Shown: positions 1 through 9,056 of the stretch, one piece after another | Layout of the letters: each line of letters opens with the position of its first letter | Position numbering within the stretch: the first letter of the stretch is position 1 | Assembly (NCBI GenBank): GCA_031265965.1 | Contig: JAISBX010000052.1 | Location: 1-13,972, forward strand | Origin: Oscillospiraceae bacterium | Lineage (GTDB): Bacteria > Bacillota_A > Clostridia > Oscillospirales > Oscillospiraceae | DNA length: 13,972 bases | Direction: 5' to 3' | The notes under the pieces: model-generated | Databases searched by the model: none | Told to the model about the DNA's origin: nothing | The model's input: only the letters and a program-made list of their open reading frames with translations | Position numbers and translations under genes: made by a program

Positions 1-98
1 TCCGTCGCGCCGAACGCCGTCAAGAGCGACGTCGCCCACGCTGCGACAGCCGTCCAAAATTTCCTGCTTGATAACTTCTGCTTCCAATCAATTTTCAT
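1..98 (-). CDS. Start of a holin-like small membrane protein (cut by window edge)
   Basis: The ATG at 98 follows GGGAGG and overlaps the previous stop (ATGA). The 32 visible residues read MKIDWKQKLSSRKFWTAVAA and continue WATSLLTAFGAT into the edge. A charged start with (I/N)DWKxKLxxRKFW followed by a membrane segment is, as I remember, the usual opening of small phage membrane proteins annotated as holins in Firmicutes phages. The rest lies outside the window, so length and a second membrane segment cannot be judged. Confidence 0.65.
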   Translation of the reverse strand, partial: MKIDWKQKLSSRKFWTAVAAWATSLLTAFGAT

Positions 99-289
99 GT
101 TGTACCTCCCGCAGTACACGTGCAGGAGCACGTCACCTTACCGGGCACATATGGCGTTGTATGCCATTGCCAGCTACCCTGCGGCCACGCTGGCGCACTG
201 CCGTACTCGGTCGTTTCCTCCACCGTCTTCACGCGCACTACGCGCCCCTCGGCGTCGTACTCCGTCTCTGTCGTGATTGTTTTCTTCAT
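95..289 (-). CDS. Small hypothetical protein with Cys-rich end
   Basis: 64 residues starting MKKTITTETEYDAEGRVVRV, with AGGAGGGG ending seven bases before the ATG and overlapping the end of the preceding gene. Upstream in-frame ATG codons overlap that gene and lack a site. The first half is Thr/Glu/Val-rich and strand-like; the middle is Trp/Pro-rich (SAPAWPQGSWQWHTTPYVPG); the end reads KVTCSCTCTAGGTT, with three Cys alternating with Ser/Thr. The CxCxC pattern could bind a metal. I do not recognise a function. Its stop overlaps the next start by ATGA. Confidence 0.62.
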   Translation of the reverse strand: MKKTITTETEYDAEGRVVRVKTVEETTEYGSAPAWPQGSWQWHTTPYVPGKVTCSCTCTAGGTT

Positions 290-302
290 TGCTAAACCCC
301 TC

Positions 303-524
303 CTATTCGTTCCACGCAATGGATGCGTTCGCCCACATGACAGCCTCTTCGAGCCTCGTGTACGCAAGCGACCTTTCGTGGCTGTTCGGACAACATCTTT
401 CGATGAGATAATTGAAGGCCTTTGCGCAGTCCCTTATTTGCGTGTACCGCTCCGACTGATTGCCCTTCGGCTCGTGATACATGTAAACTCGTTCAATAAA
501 GTTGCCCATTGGCTCACTGTTCAT
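303..524 (-). CDS. Acb2/Tad1-type cyclic-nucleotide sponge (anti-CBASS/anti-Thoeris)
   Basis: 73 residues, three bases after the preceding stop, with TTAGGAGGGG ahead of the ATG. Seen: an N-terminal strand-like part (FIERVYMYHEPKGNQ), then a helical hairpin: RYTQIRDCAKAFNYLIERCC, a CPNSHERSLAYTRLEE turn/helix, and AVMWANASIAWNE at the end. The words RYxxIRxxAKxxxxxI, CPxSxExSLAxTxLEEAVMWANAxIAxNE match, from memory, the Acb2/Tad1 hairpin domain spread through phages. Known members form oligomers that sequester defence signals: Acb2 binds cyclic di- and trinucleotides made by CBASS, Tad1 binds cyclic ADP-ribose isomers made by Thoeris. Length fits the short Acb2-like form. Which signal this one binds cannot be told from sequence. 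A late-operon position would supply it late unless another promoter exists. Confidence 0.8.
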   Translation of the reverse strand: MNSEPMGNFIERVYMYHEPKGNQSERYTQIRDCAKAFNYLIERCCPNSHERSLAYTRLEEAVMWANASIAWNE

Positions 525-527
525 AGT

Positions 528-857
528 CTATACCCCTCCTAAATCGTCGTTGTCGCCGCTCTCCGGCTTTGCCAAGTAGTGCTTCCCGCTCCCGTCGTCA
601 GGCACGCGAAGGCCGTTGTCGTTTAATGACTTGTCCCTAAAAATGTTCTGTGTGATGTACCCACCGTTGATAAACACCGTGACAAAACTGATGAGCGCCA
701 TCACCATGTCGGAAAGCGTCTCGCGCCCGGCATACGCCATCGCAAAGTTGAGCAGCACCGACAGTGCCATGAGCGCCCAGCTCATCACGCACATTATTTT
801 GCTAAACTGCACCCTGCGCCGTATCGCCGACTCGTGCTTTCCTTTTTTCTTGCTCAT
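528..857 (-). CDS. Small two-segment membrane protein, possible holin
   Basis: 109 residues beginning MSKKKGKHESAIRRRVQF. A short basic N-terminus is followed by membrane segments at about 20-44 (IMCVMSWALMALSVLLNFAM) and about 50-70 (MVMALISFVTVFINGGYI), then a polar tail (residues about 75-109) ending GDNDDLGGV. Small size, two membrane segments and charged ends fit a class-II-like holin, and similar proteins occur in Clostridia phage late operons as far as I recall; the role is not proven. The ATG overlaps the previous stop (ATGA). The last codons hold the AGGAGG ribosome site of the next gene. Confidence 0.6.
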   Translation of the reverse strand: MSKKKGKHESAIRRRVQFSKIMCVMSWALMALSVLLNFAMAYAGRETLSDMVMALISFVTVFINGGYITQNIFRDKSLNDNGLRVPDDGSGKHYLAKPESGDNDDLGGV

Positions 858-1120
858 TTCCGACGCCACCACCCTGCCTCTCGCTTCCCAAGCAAATACT
901 GCCAGCGCGTAATGCCGCGTTTGGACAAGTACCCGCCCCTATTGCGGGAAGTATATTTGCCCCATGCGCGTATAGGATAAAACAAAGCATACAGTGGGAA
1001 ATAAACCAGCACGCACAGGGCTTTAGCCGCACGGTCGTACTCTCCATCGACAAGCCGAAGCATTATGAACCCGTAGAACTGTACCGCCAGCACCAGCAGT
1101 ATGATATGCCCCACGCTCAT
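854..1120 (-). CDS. Small basic membrane protein
   Basis: 88 residues with the ATG at 1120 overlapping the preceding stop (ATGA). Two hydrophobic segments are visible: about 5-22 (HIILLVLAVQFYGFIML) and about 32-50 (AALCVLVYFPLYALFYPI-like). The C-terminal third is highly basic and aromatic (YTSRNRGGYLSKRG, then REAGWWRRK), so it would face the cytoplasm. I do not recognise the family. Its place next to the endolysin allows a holin-related or membrane-remodelling role, but that is only position. The stop overlaps the next gene's start. Confidence 0.6.
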   Translation of the reverse strand: MSVGHIILLVLAVQFYGFIMLRLVDGEYDRAAKALCVLVYFPLYALFYPIRAWGKYTSRNRGGYLSKRGITRWQYLLGKREAGWWRRK

Positions 1121-1374
1121 CCCGGCACCTCCTCCGCGCCGCACGGCGGCTCGCCCTCATAGTCCACGACCATGCCCCGCTTCGCCAGCTCCTCCAGAAT
1201 CAAATCCGTGACCGCCTCAATCGAGAGCGGGTATATGCCCCGCCGCTCGTCGTTCGCCTGTTGCGCCAATATTTCCATCTGTCTCCTCCTTACAGGTATC
1301 CGGCAATATTTGGCCTCCCCGTTTACTGTGTCGCGCAGTACGCTAGGAAGCTGCGCGTCCGGGTCGCCGCTCAT
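1117..1374 (-). CDS. Small hypothetical phage protein
   Basis: 85 residues if it starts at the ATG overlapping the endolysin stop (ATGA, with GGGGGC upstream). A second in-frame ATG at 1278 has a far better ribosome site, AAGGAGGAG, and would give 53 residues, starting MEILAQQANDERRG. The shared part contains an amphipathic helical run (YPLSIEAVTDLILEELAKRG) and ends in an acidic, Pro-rich tail. The 32 extra N-terminal codons look coding up to about residue 23, then hold unusual AGG AGG AGA codons that form the internal site. No membrane segment is seen. I do not recognise a function. Both forms might be made. Confidence 0.6.
   Translation of the reverse strand: MSGDPDAQLPSVLRDTVNGEAKYCRIPVRRRQMEILAQQANDERRGIYPLSIEAVTDLILEELAKRGMVVDYEGEPPCGAEEVPG
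1283..1291 (-). promoter_or_regulatory. Strong internal Shine-Dalgarno AAGGAGGAG
   Basis: This site lies inside the open frame above and four bases before the in-frame ATG at 1278. Its match to the ribosome is better than at the longer start, so it either marks the true start or drives a second, shorter product. Confidence 0.5.
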
Positions 1375-2102
1375 CCCGACGCCCCCGCCCGGAAGTCGGC
1401 CAGCGCCTTTTTGTATGCCCGGAGCGCCGTCACCGCCGCGCGCTGCCAAATCGCTATGCCCTGTGGGCGCGTCCCGTCCGTCAGCCCGAGCCTTACCGCC
1501 TCCGCGTACTCGTCAGGAGCCAGCCTGTCCGACACGCCGAGCTTGTCCTGTCTCGCGCTCCAGCGGCTCATGTGGGCATCAAATTGTTCGTCTGTCATGT
1601 CCTCGTCCCCCTCAATTTTGTATGGCGGCCTATACGCCCCCGCAATCAACGACAGAGCACGCGTCTTACGCGCGACGCACCCGCCGTTCGCCTGTGAACC
1701 CTTCTCGTCATACGCAGTATTGCCCTCGATACACACAGCCGTCTTTGCCGCCGCATTGACCGATATGCACCCGCCGACGTGTTCGAGCCTGTCAGGCTTG
1801 CCGTCAAAGTCGAACAAAACAATATCGCCCGGGCGTATGTCTTTTGTGGCGACCCATGCGCCGCGCTTCTGTGCCCATGCCCGGAGCTCGGTGCAGGAAT
1901 AGATGTCCGGCGCGGCGTCCTTGCCGAACCCCACGGCACGTAATCCGGCGATCTGGGTTGCCAGACACCACGGCTGCCCTTGAAAGCTCGGGTACACCAT
2001 GTTCCAATACTTCACGCGGTTGCTCCCCGCCGGGGACTCCGTGACGCGTGCCGCCGCTTCCGCCTCAAGCCACGCGATGAACTCTTTTGCCGTCTGGCTC
2101 AT
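1371..2102 (-). CDS. Endolysin with N-terminal CHAP domain
   Basis: 243 residues. The CHAP fold (cysteine/histidine-dependent amidohydrolase/peptidase, about 1-160) shows QPWCLATQIAGL with nucleophile Cys46, the RPGDIVLFDFDG strand (90-101), HVGGCISV with His108, and IEGN (125-128) supplying the probable third polar residue. It would cut peptidoglycan amide bonds. A linker follows (KIEGDEDM), then a helical C-terminal region (about 168-243) with YAEAVRLGLTDGTRP, resembling the LGLTDGTRP motifs at the ends of Clostridial wall-directed proteins; it may bind the wall. There is no signal peptide, so export needs a holin; the preceding gene is a membrane protein overlapping by ATGA. The stop in turn overlaps the next start. 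Confidence 0.84.
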   Translation of the reverse strand: MSQTAKEFIAWLEAEAAARVTESPAGSNRVKYWNMVYPSFQGQPWCLATQIAGLRAVGFGKDAAPDIYSCTELRAWAQKRGAWVATKDIRPGDIVLFDFDGKPDRLEHVGGCISVNAAAKTAVCIEGNTAYDEKGSQANGGCVARKTRALSLIAGAYRPPYKIEGDEDMTDEQFDAHMSRWSARQDKLGVSDRLAPDEYAEAVRLGLTDGTRPQGIAIWQRAAVTALRAYKKALADFRAGASG

Positions 2103-2392
2103 TCTCCCGCCTCCCCTATCGTTATTCTATCGAGCCGGTGGTGTGCGCTCTTCGTGCTCTGTTCGACCGACGACAGGCGCTCCGCGAACTGCGTGTACCG
2201 CTCGTCGTAGTGCTCCAGCTTGCGGTTGAGCCCGTCCATCTGCGACTTTATGTAGCCGATCTCCGTCAAGATGGTTCCCATCTCCCGAGCCGTCGTTGTG
2301 TCGTCGGACTTCTGCCCGCGCCGGAACGCAAGAAACGTGAACACTACCATTAGCGTTGGCGACAGTATTGCCAAAATCTCAGGTATACTCAT
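2099..2392 (-). CDS. XhlA/BhlA-like membrane protein, probable holin partner
   Basis: 97 residues. One membrane segment near the N-terminus (about 5-23, ILAILSPTLMVVFTFLAF) is followed by RRGQK and a long charged coiled coil (about 36-90, GTILTEIGYIKSQMDGLNRK and onward). This is the layout of XhlA and BhlA-type phage lysis proteins, though the order of the segments differs from classical XhlA, where the membrane segment is C-terminal. AGGAG precedes the ATG. The TGA overlaps the endolysin ATG (ATGA), a lysis-cassette arrangement. It probably sits in the cell membrane and helps the endolysin out, but a pure holin role is not proven. Confidence 0.62.
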   Translation of the reverse strand: MSIPEILAILSPTLMVVFTFLAFRRGQKSDDTTTAREMGTILTEIGYIKSQMDGLNRKLEHYDERYTQFAERLSSVEQSTKSAHHRLDRITIGEAGE

Positions 2393-2415
2393 ATAAAAAT
2401 CTCCTATCGCGCCTC

Positions 2416-4038
2416 TTACCGCATATCAAACCCCGAAACACTCCCGGTACCGATAATCGTAAAAGTAGAAATGGTTGTAGCGCTGCCGGGCAACGATGCC
2501 GTAACACTGCCGTCCGATGTATATAGGCCGCTGCCGTATTGCCCCCAGTTCCTGTAATTGTTGTTGGTAATCTGGTTGTACGTATTGCCTGTGCCGATGA
2601 TGTACAGCGCGAAACCGGTGAACGTCGCGCTCTTGCCGCCGAACACGCACGATACGCGGGAGTTAGTGACGTTGGCTAAATATATGCCATAAGCGTATCC
2701 GCCGCTGCTGCCGTTGCTGACGGTGTTGCCTGTGACAGAGTTGTTGTCGCTGCCGCTGAGATACATCCCGTAGCAGATGCCGACAGCACTATTGTTGGCA
2801 ATTACGTTGCCGGTGATGGTGCAATGATCGCCGCTGGACAATATTCCGTAGCACAGGTCGTTAGTGGCGCTTCCGCTGTTGCTGTTGAGTATCACATTGC
2901 CGCTGATGACGTTGTAAGGAGCGTTATTGTCTATGCCCCTGCTGCTTAGGGCACTGGTGCTGTTGCTAATAATATTGCCTTGGACGACGTTGTAGCTGGC
3001 GGTACCAATAAGAAGTATCCCCTCATTTCCGTTGCCTGTATCGCTGTTGCTGATTGTATTGCCCGCAATGACGTTGTTTTTGCTACCGTTGCAGTCAACC
3101 CCAAAACTGGACAAAACAGCGCTATTTGTGAACGTATTGGCTATGACGGAATTGCCGTTGCTATTCCCAGTCATTGAAACACCTCTGCAGTAGCTATTTC
3201 CGGCGGTGGTGCCCGCACTGGTGTTAGTGAAAATGTTTCCCTCGATAACATTGCTACAATTTTCAGAATTAAGATATACTCCGTAACAACTGCCGGAGGT
3301 ACCGACCGCACTCGTGCTGACCCTATTGCCACGGATGACGTTGTGACTGCTTGAATAGTTAAGATACACCCCAAACACGGTACCATTTCCGCTATTTTCA
3401 ACTGTGTTGTCTAGGATAGCGTTATTGTCGCTGAATGCAGCATCGAGGGTTATGCCAAAGCAATTCACGGAAGCACCTGTACTGTTACTAACCGTATTGT
3501 AGTCAGCCACGCAGTCGGTGCAGCCGTTAAAGAATATTCCATGGCTGGATTGGTTGCTGCTGGCGTTGTCGCACAGGGTGCCTGTGACGGTGACATGGTT
3601 GCTTTCGGCGACATATATCCCATAACTGACACCCACCGTCGGTGACATACCGTTTGCAAGCGTCAATCCCTCAATAGCGTTGTTACTGCCCGAGAGATAG
3701 ACCACAGCGTTATTGCTCTTCGCGTCTGCGGCGGCGGCGCTGCTGTTTCTCGTCCCCGTCATCCGCAACACCGTAATTCCCGCACCGGAGCCCGTGACTT
3801 TGATGTTGTTGCGCTCAATCGCCCACGGCTTTGAGAGTATGTACGTGCCGTCGAGTATCTTTATCTCGCCGCCCACAGCGGAGATTGACGTGAGCGCAGA
3901 GGCGAACATCGCGCTGTCGTTGGAGCCGTTACAGAGAAAATCAACATCGGATGCCGTATAACCCGCGTTTGTCGTGCCTATGACAACGCGCGCCGACCTC
4001 TTGCCCGTACTGCCGCCGAACGCAGTTATTACCGGCAT
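2416..4038 (-). CDS. Right-handed beta-helix tail-spike-like protein
   Basis: 540 residues, four bases after the protease stop, with AGGAGG before the ATG. After an N-terminal part (MPVITAFGGSTGKRSARVVIG) comes a pectate-lyase-like start: SDVDFLCNGSNDSAMFASAL, GGEIKILDGTYIL, then NIKVTGSGAGITVLRM. From about 105 to 485 there are many short parallel-helix coils with the pattern (V/I)IxGNxxxNS, as in NosD/PbH1 proteins, with Asn ladders. The end (about 495-540) is Ser/Thr-rich strand sequence that could be a trimer tip. Such trimeric beta-helices bind or cut host surface polysaccharides. I cannot point to a catalytic acid pair from sequence, so binding versus cleavage is open. Position in the appendage cluster supports a tail spike. 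Confidence 0.8.
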   Translation of the reverse strand: MPVITAFGGSTGKRSARVVIGTTNAGYTASDVDFLCNGSNDSAMFASALTSISAVGGEIKILDGTYILSKPWAIERNNIKVTGSGAGITVLRMTGTRNSSAAAADAKSNNAVVYLSGSNNAIEGLTLANGMSPTVGVSYGIYVAESNHVTVTGTLCDNASSNQSSHGIFFNGCTDCVADYNTVSNSTGASVNCFGITLDAAFSDNNAILDNTVENSGNGTVFGVYLNYSSSHNVIRGNRVSTSAVGTSGSCYGVYLNSENCSNVIEGNIFTNTSAGTTAGNSYCRGVSMTGNSNGNSVIANTFTNSAVLSSFGVDCNGSKNNVIAGNTISNSDTGNGNEGILLIGTASYNVVQGNIISNSTSALSSRGIDNNAPYNVISGNVILNSNSGSATNDLCYGILSSGDHCTITGNVIANNSAVGICYGMYLSGSDNNSVTGNTVSNGSSGGYAYGIYLANVTNSRVSCVFGGKSATFTGFALYIIGTGNTYNQITNNNYRNWGQYGSGLYTSDGSVTASLPGSATTISTFTIIGTGSVSGFDMR

Positions 4039-4042
4039 AACA

Positions 4043-4876
4043 TCACCCTCCTACCTTGCTCGCCAGATACATACATTGCTCGTCTGGCTTTATAAGTATG
4101 TTGTAATCTATTAGCACATCGAACCCGAGTACGAGCCCGCAGTTGTGGTACGCCGCCGGCGCCGATCCGTCGTATAGCCGTGCCAGCTTCCCAATTATGC
4201 AGTCCAGCCCTTTCAACGGTTCAAGCGTGTCGGATTTGAAATCTACATCGACCGAGACGCGGCGCGTCTTCAGCTCGCCGTTGAATGTCCCCATTGTTGC
4301 GCTGCCAAAAGGTTTTAACCCTAGTGATTCAACGAGCTCCGGCGCGATAATCGAGTGCTGCGCCCCCGTGTCTATCATGGCGTAGATCTGCGTCTCCTTG
4401 CCGTTTGCCTGCAAATAGCACGGCAGCGACGGCGATATATTTTTGAAAATCGGTATCTTGAATGCTTTCATCGCTGTCTCGTTCTCCTCATAAATGACGT
4501 ATGCTTCGTTCGGGTTCTTCGTGGCCGAGAAGCTTTTCAGGCCGTCCGCGATTGCCGCGCCGTTCGCCGCCAGCGTTATCTCCGCGTCCGTGGACTCGTA
4601 CTCCTGCTCGACTATGCCGTAGTTCGCGCTGTCAAACGACATTTTCAGCGACAGCCGCCCCGGCTCGCAATGGATATCCGACAACGAGATGAATGCGGGG
4701 CTTTCAAAATTCTCCTTGTCGATTAGATCGTCCCAATACACCGTCTGCCAGATGAAATACCGGCGCGCCTCGGCGGGCATGACCTCTAACCGGACGTCGA
4801 ACTTCTGTGCCTCCACATTGCGCAGCTGCCCCGTGATGTGCATTTTAACGCGCGTATTGCGCCCCCTCCTGCTCAT
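4043..4876 (-). CDS. Retropepsin-like aspartic protease domain protein
   Basis: 277 residues with the ATG at 4876 in an ATGA overlap with the preceding stop and GAGGGG upstream. The open frame runs a further 84 codons upstream, but that part lies over the preceding gene and reads as out-of-frame sequence. The C-terminal half (about 140-277) carries the retropepsin signature: IYAMIDTGAQHSIIAP with catalytic-type Asp-Thr-Gly-Ala at 169-172, the following SLGL, an LDCIIG strand, and VLGFDVLIDYNI at about 249-260, matching the second conserved strand of Gag-Asp-type proteases. One DTG per chain implies a homodimer. The N-terminal half (about 12-135) is beta-rich and unrecognised. Possible roles: cleavage of a virion protein (scaffold, fibre) or a host-surface protein. 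The fold call is fairly strong; the substrate is unknown. Confidence 0.72.
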   Translation of the reverse strand: MSRRGRNTRVKMHITGQLRNVEAQKFDVRLEVMPAEARRYFIWQTVYWDDLIDKENFESPAFISLSDIHCEPGRLSLKMSFDSANYGIVEQEYESTDAEITLAANGAAIADGLKSFSATKNPNEAYVIYEENETAMKAFKIPIFKNISPSLPCYLQANGKETQIYAMIDTGAQHSIIAPELVESLGLKPFGSATMGTFNGELKTRRVSVDVDFKSDTLEPLKGLDCIIGKLARLYDGSAPAAYHNCGLVLGFDVLIDYNILIKPDEQCMYLASKVGG

Positions 4877-5505
4877 CGCTGCCCCTCGTGGTTGAATCTG
4901 TCCGGCGGATCGGGCGTGAACGCATTCAGGTTGCGCTCGCGGTCGTATTGGTAAAAACTGCCCTGTGTGCAGAACGTTCCGAAATACAGGCTCCCGTCGG
5001 GCGCGAACGTGATGGGCGTCTTTGCTGCCCCCGAGCCGCTCGCGCAATGCCGCGATGTACCGGCGCCGGGATTGACCTCCCACAAGTGCCATGTCACATT
5101 GTCGAGCGTCGTGTAATCCAGCTCGCAAGTGTTAGGGCCCTCTAGGCTAGCGTCGGCAAGCCCGTGATTAGTCAGACAAAAAAGAGATCCGTTCGTAAAA
5201 TATGGCGTACACACCCAACTTGACGACATAGGCCCCTGAGCCTGCAGCCAATTAGGCGGCGGGGCTAAATCGCACACCGGGTCGACGACGAACGACTTGC
5301 TTAGGCTTGCCGACGCCAAATCAATGACGGCGCAGCGGTATCCGTCCGTCGCCATATACACGATATATCCGTTGCCGTCCTGCATGATCGGCGCGTGATT
5401 GCTCACGCGGCCCCCTCCCACTGCTTTCGGCAATGCGAGTGTCGTGACGCCCGGCGCGGATATAGGCGGTGCACTCAAAACTGTGCGGTTATATACGATC
5501 CCCAT
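4873..5505 (-). CDS. Unidentified protein, beta-propeller-like, in the appendage cluster
   Basis: 210 residues, 12 bases after the fibre stop, with GGGGGC ahead of the ATG. I do not recognise a named family. Three stretches look like propeller blades of the PQQ/NHL type: PIMQDGNGYIVYMATDGYR (about 39-57), TPYFTNGSLFCLTNHG (about 98-113) and FAPDGSLYFGTFC (around 177). It has seven Cys residues, unusual for a phage protein made in the cytoplasm; none form a CxxC pair. The N-terminus (VLSAPPISAPGVTTLALPK) is Pro/Ala-rich and flexible-looking. Position between fibre and beta-helix genes suggests a virion surface or receptor-contact protein, but no function should be assigned from this alone. The TGA overlaps the next ATG (ATGA), so the two proteins are translationally coupled. 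Confidence 0.65.
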   Translation of the reverse strand: MGIVYNRTVLSAPPISAPGVTTLALPKAVGGGRVSNHAPIMQDGNGYIVYMATDGYRCAVIDLASASLSKSFVVDPVCDLAPPPNWLQAQGPMSSSWVCTPYFTNGSLFCLTNHGLADASLEGPNTCELDYTTLDNVTWHLWEVNPGAGTSRHCASGSGAAKTPITFAPDGSLYFGTFCTQGSFYQYDRERNLNAFTPDPPDRFNHEGQR

Positions 5506-5517
5506 AAATCGAGCCCC

Positions 5518-7501
<1,984 letters not shown>

Positions 7502-7509
<8 letters not shown>

Positions 7510-7888
7510 TTGCAATTGCCCCCCTGATCGGCACATAATACCCCTGCGCGGGATGGTACGTATTCAGAAACCACGCCTTGAACCGCCGGAACTCGGCCTC
7601 AAAATACGCGCTTGTATTGTTGTACTTTTCGTACTCGCCGTTGGCGAATTCTATCTGTGCTTTCAGATGAAGATCATATATCGTGTCGAACGGCATACCC
7701 ACGAGAACGGCGGCGTTTGCGTCGTCGGGCATTTTGTAGTCGAACAGCTCGGCATCGTCCCCGACAAGGACATTGAGCCATATATCGCCGTCGAGCGCCG
7801 CGAGCTTCGCCGCTTTCCACTCATCGGTAAAGCTGTTGGGGCAGACGTCATCGACCGCCGCGATAATCGCCGCCACCGTCCGCGCCAT
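7502..7888 (-). CDS. Putative head-tail connector/adaptor-type protein
   Basis: 128 residues starting [14 protein letters not shown], with its ATG sharing one base with the glycosyltransferase stop (TGATG). A GTG at 7897 in the same frame is a weaker alternative start. Seen: an N-terminal helix, a PNSF turn, AALDGDIW, then [20 protein letters not shown] followed by EKYNN and [11 protein letters not shown]. The words (Y/F)DxxYxxxLxAxIxFxNGEYxxYNN recur, as I remember, in a family of small alpha-helical phage proteins encoded after the capsid gene, plausibly gp6-like adaptors that dock under the portal. The family resemblance is fairly strong; the adaptor role is inferred from size, helical character and gene order. 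The stop overlaps the start of the collagen-like gene. Confidence 0.5.
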
Positions 7889-9033
7889 CAGACGCACCCC
7901 GCCGCATAACTTAAATTGTTCCAGAGCCCGGTATCGGACTTGTCCCCGACAAGGAGCGCAAGAGCCGCCATTTTCAGTGCGTCAGTTTTCCGCCCGGTCT
8001 TGTCGTAAGCGACGGTCAGGTTCTGATACAGCAGCGAGCCCCACGCCGCCGCGTCCTGAATGTACACATTATCCTGCCGCGCCGTGATGGACAGCGCCAT
8101 CTCGCCGTAATCTATGACGCGCGCCCACTCGACGCGCAATTGTTCAGTGGCGCATATGCCCTCGCGCACCGGGCGCGCACGACCGTCAATGGCGGCTCCG
8201 TACCAGTGCATGGCGGCCTCGTACCACGGCTCGCGCAGCTGCGGGCATTCCAGGCAGGCGCGCTCGAACCACTCTGCGGCGTCGTCGCGCTTCCCGAGCG
8301 CGTCATAGCACCGCCCGATGAATCTCATGCTCGCGCACCGCTCCGGCGCCCACCGCGCGCTTTTTAGGCTAAGGTGCCGCTCCAGCGTCTTTATCGCCTT
8401 ATTCCACATACACCGGTACATATACTCGCGCCCCAGATAATGCGTGTTGCGGTCGTCCTGCGGATCCTCCTTGACGCTCATTTCCAACAAAGGCAGATAG
8501 TCCGAGCGGCTTTTAGCGTTGTCCGCGTGGTGCTCGCACGTAAAGCCGGGTATGTACACCGATTTTACGTCGCTCTTGCCATCAGTCCGCGTCAAGACCT
8601 CATGTACTGGGTGCGTCCACTCGAACACGCCCGGCGCGTGTATCTTCTCACGCGTAAATGTGGCACCCTCGCTGTCGTCGGCGTTGTAGCTCCACACATA
8701 GCGGTAATGCCCCTGCTCCGTCACTCCCGCGTCCCACACGGATTCAACGGCGGCGCGCCAGCCCGGCGTCAAAAGCTCGTCTAGGTCAAAACACACACAG
8801 ACGTCGGCTTCCGGCGACACGAGCTCCAAAGAACGGTTGCGCGCGACATCGAACCGCCACGGGGATATGTCCGCCTCAGTGACGCTCGCTCCGAGCTCGC
8901 GCAGTTTGGCGACCGTACCGTCTGTAGAGCCCGTGTCCAGCACAACGATTTCATCAGCTTCAAGTGCCGACTTCATAAAGCTCTCGCAGAATTTCTCCTC
9001 ATTTTTTGCTATTGCGTAAACAGATACGAACAT
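7888..9033 (-). CDS. Family-2 glycosyltransferase with C-terminal TPR-like repeats
   Basis: 381 residues. The N-terminal GT-A domain (about 1-190) shows the family-2 opening SVYAIAKNEE, the nucleotide-sugar motif DTGSTDGT (33-40), a DxD-like metal site FDLDE (82-86) and a HPVHE segment (141-145). From about 195 the protein turns into paired helices with TPR character (CYDALGKRDDAAEWFERAC). This is the layout of SunS-like and related protein-modifying glycosyltransferases; the donor sugar and acceptor are unknown. It would act in the host cytoplasm. Its ribosome site GGAGG sits after the post-capsid hairpin, and its TGA overlaps the next gene's ATG by one base (TGATG). A virion protein such as the Thr-rich collagen-like fibre is an attractive acceptor, but that is inference. 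Confidence 0.82.
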   Translation of the reverse strand: MFVSVYAIAKNEEKFCESFMKSALEADEIVVLDTGSTDGTVAKLRELGASVTEADISPWRFDVARNRSLELVSPEADVCVCFDLDELLTPGWRAAVESVWDAGVTEQGHYRYVWSYNADDSEGATFTREKIHAPGVFEWTHPVHEVLTRTDGKSDVKSVYIPGFTCEHHADNAKSRSDYLPLLEMSVKEDPQDDRNTHYLGREYMYRCMWNKAIKTLERHLSLKSARWAPERCASMRFIGRCYDALGKRDDAAEWFERACLECPQLREPWYEAAMHWYGAAIDGRARPVREGICATEQLRVEWARVIDYGEMALSITARQDNVYIQDAAAWGSLLYQNLTVAYDKTGRKTDALKMAALALLVGDKSDTGLWNNLSYAAGCV

Positions 9034-9056
9034 AATCTATCCTCCACCCACAGGCA

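Noticed and set aside
1172..1902. Two plus-strand ORFs (195 and 213 codons) over the endolysin
   Set aside because: Pro/Ser/Arg-rich antisense shadows; the CHAP motifs place the gene on the minus strand.
4877..5128. 84-codon N-terminal extension of the protease ORF
   Set aside because: It overlaps the preceding propeller-like gene in another frame, has out-of-frame composition, and a coupled ATG at 4876 with a ribosome site exists.
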